Made by a program: the position numbers and the translations under genes. From Actinomyces capricornis (GTDB lineage Bacteria > Actinomycetota > Actinomycetes > Actinomycetales > Actinomycetaceae): a stretch of 64,000 bases of DNA. The stretch covers positions 2,666,001 to 2,730,000 of the forward strand of contig NZ_AP025017.1 of assembly GCF_019974135.1 (NCBI RefSeq). The letters run 5' to 3'. The notes beneath the pieces are model-generated. The model made no database searches. It was not told where the DNA came from and worked only from the letters and a program-made list of their open reading frames with translations. This document shows positions 48,477-60,087 of this stretch, piece after piece. The first letter of the stretch is position 1, and each line of letters begins with the position of its first letter.

Positions 48477-49131
48477 AGACCTCCGGGATCTGCCCCAGGG
48501 TCGCCTCGCCCTCGCGGGCGGTGAGGAAGATGAGCTCATCGCCGCGCTCGAAGCGCTCGTCGAGATCGGGGCGGATGGGGCGGTAGTCGCGCAGGATCGC
48601 GGAGAGCACTGTGTGCGGGGGCAGCTCGACCTCGCCCACGCGCAGTCCGATCACCGGGGAGTCGTCGGGCAGGGTCAGCTCGTGCATGAAGGCGCCCGAC
48701 TGGTGGAAGTGGAACAGCGAGACCAGCGAGCCGATGCTCACCGCCTCCTCCACCAGCGCCGTCATGATGCGCGGGGTGGACACGGCCACATCCACCCCCC
48801 AGGTCTCATCGAAGAGCCACTCGTTCTTGGGGTTGTTCACCCGGGCCACCGTGCGCGGCACCCCGTACTCGGTCTTGGACAGCAGTGAGATCACCAGGTT
48901 GGCCTTGTCGTCGCCCGTGGCCGCCACGACGACGTCGCACTCCCCGGCCCCGGCCGCCTCCAGGGCACTGGGATCGCAGGCGTCGGCCAGCTGCCAGTCG
49001 GCCTCGGGCACCGAGGCGATGCGCATGGCCTCGGGGGAGCGGTCCACCAGCCCCACCTCATGACTGTGGCTGATGAGCTCACGGGCGATCGAGCGGCCCA
49101 CGGAACCGGCTCCGGCGATGAGGATCCTCAC
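48439..49131 (-). CDS. TrkA-family potassium channel/transport regulatory protein (second)
   Basis: A 230-residue cytosolic RCK protein. RILIAGAGSVGRSIA is the Rossmann NAD(H)-binding loop, followed by the RCK-N fold with VVAATGDDKANLV. Residues 140-215 are an RCK-C ligand domain. It corresponds to CeoC/TrkA of mycobacteria and would gate a K+ transporter. It starts at a GTG 3 nt after the stop of the first TrkA gene, preceded by GGAGG. Its 3' end overlaps the DUF3159 gene by 38 bp. Confidence 0.88.
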   Translation of the reverse strand: MRILIAGAGSVGRSIARELISHSHEVGLVDRSPEAMRIASVPEADWQLADACDPSALEAAGAGECDVVVAATGDDKANLVISLLSKTEYGVPRTVARVNNPKNEWLFDETWGVDVAVSTPRIMTALVEEAVSIGSLVSLFHFHQSGAFMHELTLPDDSPVIGLRVGEVELPPHTVLSAILRDYRPIRPDLDERFERGDELIFLTAREGEATLGQIPEVFTAAPAAGGDGR

Positions 49132-49134
49132 GAC

Positions 49135-49800
49135 TCACACCTCCTGGACGGGCGGACGGGACAAGGTGCGCTGCACCGCGACCAGGCGGGTGGCCAGGGC
49201 CGCCATATGCAGCCGGTCATGCTCCTGGACGACTGTGGTGGACAGGGGCACCAGGGCGCCCCCGCCCCGGGAGATCCACGCCACGCGCGCCCCCGTGCGC
49301 TCCTCCACCGCGCTGACCGGCATCCCCGCCCACTGCGGGGAGAAGTCCGGCACGATGAGCGCCACCTCGCCCGAGGCGTCCGAGACCTCCCGCCCCGTGC
49401 TGTGCGGCAGGATCCGGCGCATCATCTGCTCAGCGGTCTGGCGCACCGTGGCCACCGTGGGGATGCCCAGGCGCTCGTAGACATCGGCGCGCTGAGGGTC
49501 GTAGATGCGCGCCACCACCCGCTCCACCCCGTAGAGCTCGCGGGCCACGCGCGCCGAGACGATATTCGAGTTGTCCCCGTTGGACACCGCCGCGAAGGCG
49601 TGGGCCTCATCAATACCCGCCTGCTCCAGCGCATCGCGGTCGAAGCCCACCCCCTTGACCTTCCTGCCCGTGAAATCGGCGGGAAGCCGTCGGAACGCAT
49701 CCGACGACCTGTCGATGACGGACACCGAATGGCCCATCCGGTCCAGCTGGGCGGCCATGGAGGCCCCCACCCGTCCGCAGCCCATGATGACGAAGTGCAC
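49135..49800 (-). CDS. TrkA-family potassium transport regulatory protein (first)
   Basis: A 221-residue RCK protein, paralogous to the next gene. FVIMGCGRVGASMA is the dinucleotide-binding loop and FDRDALEQAGIDEAHAF leads into the second strand pair. RCK-C occupies about 140-215. The two proteins probably assemble as a hetero-ring regulating K+ uptake. GTG 49800 is a leaderless start with TACCGT 7 nt upstream; the longer open frame has no family similarity. It is divergent from the KimA-like permease gene, 58 bp away. Confidence 0.88.
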   Translation of the reverse strand: MHFVIMGCGRVGASMAAQLDRMGHSVSVIDRSSDAFRRLPADFTGRKVKGVGFDRDALEQAGIDEAHAFAAVSNGDNSNIVSARVARELYGVERVVARIYDPQRADVYERLGIPTVATVRQTAEQMMRRILPHSTGREVSDASGEVALIVPDFSPQWAGMPVSAVEERTGARVAWISRGGGALVPLSTTVVQEHDRLHMAALATRLVAVQRTLSRPPVQEV

Positions 49801-49807
49801 GGGCGCA

Positions 49808-49813
49808 ACGGTA
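49808..49813 (-). promoter_or_regulatory. Leaderless -10 element for the TrkA pair
   Basis: TACCGT on the minus strand, 7 nt before GTG 49800. Confidence 0.5.
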
Positions 49814-49844
49814 CTCCAGACCCCGGCCGCCCACCGAGGTGGAC

Positions 49845-49850
49845 TACCAT
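49845..49850 (+). promoter_or_regulatory. Leaderless -10 element for the KimA-like permease
   Basis: TACCAT followed by 8 nt and GTG 49859; it lies back to back with the TrkA promoter. Confidence 0.45.
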
Positions 49851-49858
49851 CGGCTCCC

Positions 49859-51946
49859 GTGCGTGACTTCGCTGATCGCCTCAAGCGGCTCCTGGTCGGT
49901 CGCCCAGTGCCCAGCCAGGCCCTCGGGCAGACCCTCCTGCCCAAGCGGATCGCCCTGCCGGTCTTCGCCTCCGACGCCCTGTCCAGCGCCGGCTACGCCC
50001 CCGACGAGGTCCTCATCACCCTGGCCATCGCAGGCCTTGCCGCCACCGCCATCTCCCCCTGGATCGCCCTGGCCGTCCTGGCCGTCCTGGCCCTGGTGGT
50101 GGCCTCCTACCGCCAGACCGTCCACGCCTACCCCTCCGGCGGCGGCGACTACGAGGTCGTCTCGACCAACCTGGGCCCACGCGCCGGACTGGTCGTGGCC
50201 TCGGCCCTGCTGTGCGACTACATCCTGACCGTCGCGGTCTCGGTGTCCTCGGGCACCGGCTACCTGGCCGCCGCCCTGCCCTCCCTGGCCCCCTACAAGG
50301 TCCAGATCGCCGTCGGCGTCGTCACCCTCCTGGCCCTGCTCAACCTGCGCGGCAGCCGCGAGTCCGGCGGCGCCTTCGCCATCCCCACCTACCTGTACAT
50401 GGCCGCCATCGGCGCCATGGCCGTGGCCGGATTCGTCCAGGAGGCCACCGGGGCCCTGGGGCGCGCCCCCAGCGCCGACCTGGAGGTCGTGGCCCACAGC
50501 GGCTGGGACCAGGGACTGACCGGCCTGGCCGGGGCCTTCCTCATCCTGCGCGCCTTCTCCTCGGGCTGCGCCGCCCTGACCGGAGTGGAGGCCATCTCCA
50601 ACGGCGTGCCCAGCTTCCAGCGGCCCAAGTCCAAGAACGCCGCCACCACCCTGCTCCTGCTGGGCGCCATCGCCGCCGCCATGCTCATGAGCATCATCCA
50701 CCTGGCCGGCGCCACCGGCGTGCGCGTCGTGGAGGACCCCTCCACCCAGCTGCTCGACCAGGGCGCCCCCGTGGGCCCCGACTACCACCAGGACCCCGTC
50801 ATCGGGCAGATCGCCGCCACCGTCTTCGCCGGCTTCAGCCCCATGTTCTACCTGGTCACCGCCGTGACCGGGCTGATCCTCGTCCTGGCGGCCAACACCG
50901 CCTTCAACGGCTTCCCCGTCCTGGCCTCCGTCCTGGGCCGTGACGAGTTCCTGCCCCGCCAGCTGTCCCAGCGCGGCGACCGCCTGGCCTACTCCAACGG
51001 CATCCTCGTGCTGTGGCTGGGCGCCGTGGCCTTCATCATCGGCTTCCAGGCCAGTACCAACCGGCTCATCCAGCTCTACATCGTGGGCGTCTTCATCTCC
51101 TTCACCCTCTCCCAGATCGGGATGGTGCGCCACTGGAATCGCAGCCTGGCCACCGCCACCGACCCCGCCGCCCGCAGGCGGATGCGGCGCTCGCGCGCCA
51201 TCAACACCCTGGGCGTGGCGGGCACCGGGCTGGTCCTCATCGTCGTCCTGGCCACCAAGTTCACCCACGGGGCGTGGATCACCCTGCTCATCATGGCCCT
51301 GCTCTACCTGCTGATGCACCGCATCCGGCGCCACTACCGGCGCGTGAGCGGGGAGCTGGCCATCGCCGACCTGCGCGACGCCCGCCTCCTGCCCGCCCGG
51401 GTCCACGCCATCGTCCTGGCCTCCCGCCTCCACCAGCCGACCCTGCGGGCCCTGACCTACGCCCAGTCCACCCACCCCACCTCCATCGAGGCCGTCACCG
51501 TCGATGTGGGGGACGGGGCCGCCGAGCGCCTCCTGGGGCACTGGGAGGACGCCGACCTGCCGGTGCCCCTGACCGTCCTGGACTCCCCCTTCCGCGACCT
51601 CATCCGCCCGGTGGTCAACTATGTGCGCAGTGTGCGCCGCGAGTCCCCCCGCGACCTCGTCGTCGTCTTCCTGCCCGAGTACATCGTCAGGCACTGGTGG
51701 GAGCAGATCCTGCACAACCAGACCGCCCTGCGCCTGAAGACCGCGCTGCTGTTCACCCCGGGCGTCGTCGTGGCCTCCGTGCCCTGGCTCCTGGGCCGCC
51801 CCGGCCAGACCCACATCCACCACGGGCTGCGCGGCTCGGTTCCCGAGGGCATCGCGGACACCGACGTGGCCGCGCGCCGCGCTGAGGACCGGCGCCTGCG
51901 CCCCACCCCCGCCCACCAGCCGCCACAGCCCCAGGAGCGAGCATGA
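49859..51946 (+). CDS. KimA-like APC-superfamily permease
   Basis: A 695-residue membrane protein. About 12 helices fill residues 30-480. The start LPVFASDALSSAGYAPDEVL and SYRQTVHAYPSGGGDYEVV closely follow KimA/YdaO, a high-affinity K+ symporter of the KUP/APC fold. A cytosolic C-terminal domain of about 200 residues follows, the position of the c-di-AMP-binding regulatory part in KimA. Divergent pairing with two TrkA/RCK genes supports a K+ role. The start is GTG 49859. The stop overlaps the ATG of the methyltransferase gene. Confidence 0.82.
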   Translation: MRDFADRLKRLLVGRPVPSQALGQTLLPKRIALPVFASDALSSAGYAPDEVLITLAIAGLAATAISPWIALAVLAVLALVVASYRQTVHAYPSGGGDYEVVSTNLGPRAGLVVASALLCDYILTVAVSVSSGTGYLAAALPSLAPYKVQIAVGVVTLLALLNLRGSRESGGAFAIPTYLYMAAIGAMAVAGFVQEATGALGRAPSADLEVVAHSGWDQGLTGLAGAFLILRAFSSGCAALTGVEAISNGVPSFQRPKSKNAATTLLLLGAIAAAMLMSIIHLAGATGVRVVEDPSTQLLDQGAPVGPDYHQDPVIGQIAATVFAGFSPMFYLVTAVTGLILVLAANTAFNGFPVLASVLGRDEFLPRQLSQRGDRLAYSNGILVLWLGAVAFIIGFQASTNRLIQLYIVGVFISFTLSQIGMVRHWNRSLATATDPAARRRMRRSRAINTLGVAGTGLVLIVVLATKFTHGAWITLLIMALLYLLMHRIRRHYRRVSGELAIADLRDARLLPARVHAIVLASRLHQPTLRALTYAQSTHPTSIEAVTVDVGDGAAERLLGHWEDADLPVPLTVLDSPFRDLIRPVVNYVRSVRRESPRDLVVVFLPEYIVRHWWEQILHNQTALRLKTALLFTPGVVVASVPWLLGRPGQTHIHHGLRGSVPEGIADTDVAARRAEDRRLRPTPAHQPPQPQERA

Positions 51947-53367
51947 CCTCCCAGTCCCAGCCCCCAGCCGCGAGCCGGGCGCCTGCAGGCGCCGAGGAGA
52001 TCACCCTGAGCGTGGGCCCGCCCGCCCACGGGGGCCACTGCGTGGCACGCCCCGCCCAGGACCCCACCGGCCGGGTGATCTTCGTGCGCCACGCCCTGCC
52101 GGGGGAGAGCGTGCGCGCCCGGATGACGGAGAAGAACGCCAAGATCTGGCGGGCCGACGCCGTCGAGATCCTCCAGGCCTCGCCCGATCGGGTCGCCTCG
52201 GTGTGGCCGCAGGCCGGGCCCGGGGGCGTGGGCGGCGGGGAGCTGGCCCATGTGGCCCTGCCCGCCCAGCGCACCTGGAAGCGCTGGGTGCTGGCCGACT
52301 GCCTGCGGCGCATCGGCGGGCCGCAGGTCCAGGAGGCCGTGGCAGCCCTGCCCGAGGCGGCAGGCTCGGGCAGCATCGGCATCGAGCCCATGCCCTCGGA
52401 GGCCGACGGCACCGAGCCCGGCCGGGCCCGCCGTCGGGCACCGGGCACGGCCACCCGCACCCGGGTGTCCCTGAGTGTGGGCCCCGACGGCCGTGCTGGC
52501 ATGCACGTCTTCCGCTCCGGCACGGTCCTGCCCCTGGAGACCCTGCCCCTGGCGGTGCCCGCCATCCAGGAGATCGGCCTGCTGGAGCGCTCGCGCTGGC
52601 GCAAGCACTACCGGCCCGGGGCCCGTATCGAGGCCATCGCCCCCAGCGCCGGAGAGCCCCTGGTCCTCATCGATGGGCGGGTGCTGACCTCCTCGGCCCG
52701 CTCCACCGGCAGGCGCCGGGTGGAGGAGCTGGTCGAGGCCGGCGGACTGGGCCTGGGCGAGCTGCACTACTCGGTGCACGCCGAGGGCTTCTGGCAGATC
52801 CACCACCAGGCGCCGCAGGTGCTGGTCGAGCGCGTGGTGCGCGCGGCCCTGGGGGCGGAGCCGAGTCCTGATCCGGCGGCGCCGGCCTCGGATCTGGCTC
52901 AGGCCGCCTCGGGGCGGCGCGTCCTGGAGCTGTACTCCGGCTCCGGCCTGTTCACCCTGCCCCTGGCGATGCTCGTGGGCTCCTCGGGGATGGTCCTGTC
53001 CCAGGAGTCCAGCGGCCGAGCGGTGGGCGATGCCCGGCGCAACCTGCACGGCTGGAGCCGCGCCCACCTGGCCACCGGCCGGGTCACGGCCCGATCGGTG
53101 GCCCGGGCCGCAACGGCCTTCGAGGGCGGCGGGCCCGACGTCGTCGTCCTGGACCCCCCGCGCCAGGGCGCGGGCCGCGAGGTCTGCCGCGCCCTGGCCG
53201 CCCTGGGGCCCGAGCGGATCGTGCTGGTCGCCTGCGATCCGGCGGCCCTGTCTCGCGACCTGGCCACACTCCTCGACTCGGGCTACCGCCTGGCCGCCAT
53301 GAGCGCCCTGGACATGTTCCCCCACACCCACCACTTCGAGACCATCTGCGTGCTCGAGCGCGGCTGA
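51943..53367 (+). CDS. TRAM-domain 23S rRNA/tRNA (uracil-5-)-methyltransferase family protein
   Basis: A 474-residue class I SAM methyltransferase of the TrmA/RlmC/RlmD group. The N-terminal TRAM-like barrel (about 18-75) contains AHGGHCVARP. The SAM domain has VLELYSGSGLFTLPLA, LDPPRQGAGREV and VACDPAALSRDL, where Cys431 is the catalytic nucleophile. The four-Cys Fe-S motif of RlmD is missing, as in actinobacterial members. A Gly/Ala-rich insert lies around 85-170. It is coupled to the permease by an ATGA overlap. Confidence 0.88.
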   Translation: MTSQSQPPAASRAPAGAEEITLSVGPPAHGGHCVARPAQDPTGRVIFVRHALPGESVRARMTEKNAKIWRADAVEILQASPDRVASVWPQAGPGGVGGGELAHVALPAQRTWKRWVLADCLRRIGGPQVQEAVAALPEAAGSGSIGIEPMPSEADGTEPGRARRRAPGTATRTRVSLSVGPDGRAGMHVFRSGTVLPLETLPLAVPAIQEIGLLERSRWRKHYRPGARIEAIAPSAGEPLVLIDGRVLTSSARSTGRRRVEELVEAGGLGLGELHYSVHAEGFWQIHHQAPQVLVERVVRAALGAEPSPDPAAPASDLAQAASGRRVLELYSGSGLFTLPLAMLVGSSGMVLSQESSGRAVGDARRNLHGWSRAHLATGRVTARSVARAATAFEGGGPDVVVLDPPRQGAGREVCRALAALGPERIVLVACDPAALSRDLATLLDSGYRLAAMSALDMFPHTHHFETICVLERG

Positions 53368-53384
53368 GGGCCGGCGGGCATGGC

Positions 53385-53432
53385 ACGAGGCGGGCCCCAG
53401 TCCTCTCCTCTCAGGACTGGGGCCCGCCTCGT
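53385..53432. terminator. Bidirectional hairpin terminator, 20-bp perfect stem
   Basis: Arms 53385-53404 and 53413-53432 pair without mismatch around an 8-nt pyrimidine loop, between the methyltransferase and the convergent LPXTG protein gene. Confidence 0.85.
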
Positions 53433-53473
53433 CGCTGGGCCTACTCAGTGAGGCTCATGGCTCACTGAGCGCC

Positions 53474-55300
53474 TCACTCCGCGCGACGGCGTGCCGCCAG
53501 CGCGATGGCTCCCGTGACCAGGACACCGCCGCTGACCAGCAGGGCCACCAGGACGTTGGCGCCGGTGCGGGCCAGGGAGCCGGTGCTCTGCGGGGGAGTC
53601 GTCGTCGGCGTGTCGCTCGGCGTGGGCAGGACCGGCACAACATTGCCCGAGGGGCTGGGCTCCGGGCTGGGCTCGGGCATGAGCGAGGGGCTAGGCTCCG
53701 GGCCGGGGTCGGGCGTGACCGAGGGGCTGGGCTCCTGGGAGGGCTCGGGCTCAGGCGTGACCGAGGGCTCGGGGCTGGGCTCGGGCGTGACCGAGGGCTC
53801 GGGGCTGGGCACCACCGGCGGGACCTCGACCACCTCGTTGTACAGGCCCACGGCGGTCACGCTCTCACCCACGGTGAAGGTGGTGGTGTCGGGGGTCTCG
53901 GTGCCGTCGATGGAGAAGATCTTCGACCCCCAGGCCAGGGACTCGGGCAGGGCCTTGGGGTCGGTCTGCTCGGTCAGGGTGATGACGGTGCCCTTGGGGA
54001 ACTGGTAGAGGGCGGCTGCGGCCTGCTGCTGGCCCGCGGCGACCTCGATGGTGTAGGGGCTGGCCGGCGGCTTGTTGGTCCAGGCGGGGTAGTCCTTCTC
54101 GGTGGTGCCCTTGGGCAGCTCGTAGGCGACTGTGACCGTGACCTTCGTGTCCGCGGTGACGCGGTCCTGGTGGGCCCCGGTGATGTACTTCTTGACCCCG
54201 AAGGAGCCGAAGCCCTGGGTCAGCTGGACGTCGTAGGAGATGGGGTCCTTGTAGCTCATCTGGGCGTTGACCGTGGTGCCGGCACCGCCCTTGAGCGTGG
54301 CGCTGTTGGTGTAGACCTTGCCCGGGACGATCCTGCCGCCCTCGGCCAGGGACTGGTAGACGATCTCGTAGTTGGCCTCGGGGTCGAAGGCGCCGTCGGT
54401 GCGGGTGAGGGTCACGGAGGCGGTCATGCCGTCCTCGCCGATGGTGGGCGTCAGGGTGAAGGTGCCGTGCTCGGCGCTCATGACGGTGCCGTCGGCCCTG
54501 GCCACGTCGAAGTAGGCGTCGGCTCCGCCGCCGTACTGCTTGGGGTTGACCCGCACGTACCAGGTGCCCTTGTCGGCGTTGAGGACCTGGCCCCCGCCGG
54601 CGACGTCGGTGAAGGTCACGGTGCTGACCGTGCCGTCCGCGGCCTTGAGGTGGTTGGCGATGGTCGTGCCGCTGAACTGGATGTGCCAGGTCAGGGCGCT
54701 GGACTCGCGCTTGAGGGAGTTGGCGTACTTGCCCAGGTCCTTCTCCACCCATGCGATGGGCAGGATGGGCTCATTGTTGGGGTGGAAGATCTCGGTCTGG
54801 GTGCCGTTGGCGTCGAAGGTCGTCTTATTGGTCTGGGTCACCTTCTGGGCGACGATCATCTGGTTGCCCGAGCCCTTGAGCTCGGTGGCCGCACTGATCG
54901 CGGTGTTGAAGGTGCAGGTGAGGGTATCGGAGGTTGTCACGCAGTCGCCGACCTTGGTGCCGTTGCCCAGGATGAGGTCGTCCTTGCGGCCGATCTCGCG
55001 GTAGCGGTACTCCGCGGGCAGGGTGATGGAGAAGGACTCCCCGGGCTGAGGATTGGCCGCGGAGGCGTCCCAGGCGAACCTCATGCGCACCGGGTCCTCC
55101 TGGTGCGCCGGCTTGCCCGGGAACTCCTGACCGTCCTTGTCGGCCAGGACCAGGGGCTCGAAGGTCACCTTGACCCCGGTGTTCTGGTCGGCGTGTGCGG
55201 CGGGGGTCAGGAGGGCCACGAGGCCTCCGAGCATGAGCAGCACAGCGGCGAGGACGGCAGCCGCGTATTTGCGGCGAGGTAGGGGAAGCTGAATCGGCAT
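53474..55300 (-). CDS. Sortase-anchored (LPXTG-type) surface adhesin-like protein
   Basis: A 608-residue wall protein. A signal peptide (1-37) ends in AHA. Residues 40-330 resemble the Ig-like adhesin tandem of Gram-positive surface proteins (FSITLPAEYRYREIG, YDVQLTQGFGSFGVKKY). Residues 335-430 look like a DUF5979/prealbumin-type domain. A Pro/Glu/Ser-rich stalk (about 445-540) spans the wall. The sorting signal is LARTG, a variant of LPXTG, then a hydrophobic helix and RRRAE. ATG 55300 has GGAGG 5 nt upstream; ATG 55336 is an alternative. No sortase gene is present in the window. Confidence 0.88.
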   Translation of the reverse strand: MPIQLPLPRRKYAAAVLAAVLLMLGGLVALLTPAAHADQNTGVKVTFEPLVLADKDGQEFPGKPAHQEDPVRMRFAWDASAANPQPGESFSITLPAEYRYREIGRKDDLILGNGTKVGDCVTTSDTLTCTFNTAISAATELKGSGNQMIVAQKVTQTNKTTFDANGTQTEIFHPNNEPILPIAWVEKDLGKYANSLKRESSALTWHIQFSGTTIANHLKAADGTVSTVTFTDVAGGGQVLNADKGTWYVRVNPKQYGGGADAYFDVARADGTVMSAEHGTFTLTPTIGEDGMTASVTLTRTDGAFDPEANYEIVYQSLAEGGRIVPGKVYTNSATLKGGAGTTVNAQMSYKDPISYDVQLTQGFGSFGVKKYITGAHQDRVTADTKVTVTVAYELPKGTTEKDYPAWTNKPPASPYTIEVAAGQQQAAAALYQFPKGTVITLTEQTDPKALPESLAWGSKIFSIDGTETPDTTTFTVGESVTAVGLYNEVVEVPPVVPSPEPSVTPEPSPEPSVTPEPEPSQEPSPSVTPDPGPEPSPSLMPEPSPEPSPSGNVVPVLPTPSDTPTTTPPQSTGSLARTGANVLVALLVSGGVLVTGAIALAARRRAE

Positions 55301-55907
55301 CAGCGCCTCCATCTGAGAATAGGTGGGAGTAGACATGCAAGGACCGCCCTTCCGAAAGAGGGGGCGGTTTGAAGGGATTCTATGAAGTCCTCGGTCCAGA
55401 AGTAACCGATTCCGCTAATGTTTACCGTGTTGTAGCCCGGAGGAATGAGCGGGCGGGTGCGGCGGTCCTATTCCCCGGGCCGCGGCGCCGTGATGCGACG
55501 GCGGTCGTCATCGAATTGATATCGGGCGCGCGACGCCCCGGGGCCGCCAGGCGGCAGTTCTCCAGTCCGGCTCTCCAGTCCGGCGATCCCCCGGGCGCCC
55601 CTGAGGGGAACTGGATCGTTACCCGGGTCACATGGCTGGATGCTTGAGCTGCGCCGTCGGCGGTGTTGGTGCGGTCGCCGCTCGCCCCGGTGCAGGCCCC
55701 TGGCGGCGGGCCTGGCGCTCCTGTTGGACGCAGGGCCCTGGGAGGTTGTGTGCGGGCGCCGTGACGTAAATGGGCGGCGGTGTGCCGATACCAGGGAGGC
55801 CCGGGCAGTCATTGACGGCGGATGACACGGCCTTGGGTAGCCTCCGCCGTGGAGACCCCGCGCAGGCGGGGAGGATGCGGACCAGCTTGACTGACAGGAG
55901 CAACCCG
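55301..55907. other. Intergenic region between surface protein and acnA
   Basis: About 600 bp. The patch at 55380-55440 is AT-richer than its surroundings and is the likely promoter region of the surface protein. AGGAG at 55896-55900 is the acnA ribosome binding site. I found no gene, repeat or clear terminator. Confidence 0.5.
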
Positions 55908-58598
<2,691 letters not shown>

Positions 58599-58635
58599 GC
58601 GCCACCTGGCTCTGGGCCTCACCGAGCATCGGATG

Positions 58636-58689
58636 CTGCCTGGGGCCGTCCTCGGCCCTGCGCCGGGTGCGACTGCGCTCCCCAGGCAG
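58636..58689 (+). terminator. Hairpin downstream of acnA
   Basis: CTGCCTGGGG (58636-58645) pairs perfectly with 58680-58689 around a 34-nt loop, 38 nt after the acnA stop. Confidence 0.4.
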
Positions 58690-58827
58690 TGGTTCTGACT
58701 GCTGCGCGCCGGCCTGTCCACAGCCCTGGCGCCTTGCCCGGGCGTGGGTGTCGTACTGATGCCCACAATGACCACCACATGTGCGCACACTGCCGCAGTG
58801 GATGCGATGGACTGGGTGGGAGGAACG

Positions 58828-59337
58828 ATGGCTGATCTATGGCCGGTGACGGGGTGGACCCCGGATGGCGACGTCGATGACGCCGGCGGCTTGGAGTCGT
58901 GGGGTGAGGACCGGGGGTCTTGGGATGCTGATCCCTGGCAGGCTCCCGGTGATCGGCCCGAGGCGGGCGGGCCCGGCACTAGGGTGCCGGCGGCGCGGGG
59001 GCATGAGGCGGGGAGGTACCGGGCTCAGTCCCCATCCAGGTCCCACGACTGGTCTCAGGACCGGCCTCGTGGTCGAGCGCGCGGGTCAGCGGTGCTGGAG
59101 GGCAGCCTGGCCGAGGTGGTTGCGGGCAACATCCGCCTGGAGGCGGCGAGGGTCGGGGTGTCCCAGGCGGAGATCGCCAAGATCCTGGGGCTCTCGCGTT
59201 CCGCGGTGTCGTTGAGGTACAGGGGGCGGGTGGAGTGGGGGATCACGGAGGTGGAGCTCGTCGCCTGGTACCTCAATCTTCCAGTGACCGACCTGCTCCA
59301 GAAGCGCGCCCGACCCCGCCGCGAACTGTTCTTCTGA
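58828..59337 (+). CDS. Small XRE-type helix-turn-helix protein
   Basis: A 169-residue putative DNA-binding protein. The first ~95 residues are Gly/Asp/Trp/Arg-rich low complexity. The C-terminal ~65 residues form a Cro/XRE-like domain: RVGVSQAEIAKILGLSRSAVSL, followed by a helix pair that resembles phage repressor ends. GGAGG at 58819-58823 sets ATG 58828; the frame is open from GTG 58744. It is followed by 750 bp without genes that contain a phased palindrome array, a possible target. Function is not known. Confidence 0.65.
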   Translation: MADLWPVTGWTPDGDVDDAGGLESWGEDRGSWDADPWQAPGDRPEAGGPGTRVPAARGHEAGRYRAQSPSRSHDWSQDRPRGRARGSAVLEGSLAEVVAGNIRLEAARVGVSQAEIAKILGLSRSAVSLRYRGRVEWGITEVELVAWYLNLPVTDLLQKRARPRRELFF

Positions 59338-59673
59338 TCTGTGCCCCTGTGTCCCTGGCTGTGCCCCCGGTTGGCTCCGTGCCCCGCGCCCTCACCGGTG
59401 GGCCGTCCCGGCTGGCCGCTGGGGTGCCACATGTGAGGTCGTTCTTGTGATGTCACCTGGGGTGGAATGTGTCCAGGTGAGCTGGCGTGAATTCAGGGAG
59501 GGTGGAATGCGTCGCGCTGAGGTGGCCTGGCGCGAGCAGGGGTGGAGGATCTCTGCACCTACCGCGTCGATGAGAGACTGCGCGGGTAGGCAGGGTCGGC
59601 ACCACGAGGTGCAGCCCCTATCTGCTTGCGCAGTCGCTTAGCGGGCGGTGGTGTCCTGCGGGGGCGGCGCCGT
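59338..59673. other. Non-coding stretch after the HTH gene
   Basis: About 340 bp. CTGCTTGCGCAG at 59622-59633 resembles the array units that begin at 59674. Otherwise no gene or structure was recognised. Confidence 0.4.
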
Positions 59674-59790
59674 CGGCATTTTGCGGGGGACGGCTGCAGT
59701 TCGCAGGTGTTGGCTGCACTTTGCAGGTCTGCCAGGGGTGCAAAGTGCAGCCGAGTCCTGCAATGTGCAGGTGAGCCCTGCAATCTGCGG
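59674..59790. repeat. Phased array of six 13-bp pseudo-palindromes
   Basis: Units starting at 59674, 59694, 59714, 59738 (inverse), 59758 and 59778 share the form CTGCA-n3-TGCAG with small changes. Their start-to-start spacing is 20, 20, 24, 20 and 20 bp. The 59712-59725 and 59739-59752 pair forms a perfect 14-bp inverted repeat. Spacing near two helical turns suggests a multi-site protein-binding region. Confidence 0.75.
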
Positions 59791-60070
59791 CCGACGCTTA
59801 CCACCGCGCAGCGCCACCACCCACCTACCTGCGCAACCTCTTATTAGGGCTGGCGCTGATTGTGGTGGGCTTGCCGGTGTGCGGTTGAGCGTGATTCGGG
59901 TGAGCCGGTCTCGCGGGGTGTGAGCGGAGGTGACATCGCCAAAATGACCTCCCCTGGACCCTCACGGCACGGCGCCGCGGTCAGCGGCTGCACTGTCCTC
60001 GGTGGCTACGCCGTCGAGTCTGGGCGGTGGCGGGGCCTCTCGGGTGATGGGGCCCTTGAAGGATCGCAGT

Positions 60071-60087
60071 TAACTATACTAGGGTTA
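60071..60087. promoter_or_regulatory. Candidate TetR operator overlapping the hydrolase -10
   Basis: The imperfect palindrome TAACTATA-C-TAGGGTTA (six of eight positions symmetrical) covers the TATACT -10 and the transcription start of the hydrolase/TetR operon. Confidence 0.4.
60075..60080 (+). promoter_or_regulatory. Leaderless -10 element for the hydrolase/TetR operon
   Basis: TATACT followed by 6 nt and ATG 60087. This is the strongest -10 of the set and there is no ribosome binding site. Confidence 0.65.

Noticed and set aside
59674..59790. Possible CRISPR array
   Set aside because: Units are 13 bp, palindromic and only 20-24 bp apart, with no spacer-sized gaps and no cas genes.
59648..59923. 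91-codon frame through the palindrome array
   Set aside because: The peptide follows the DNA repeats (CTGCA units) and has no start signal; the periodicity is at DNA level with a 20-bp step that is not a multiple of three.
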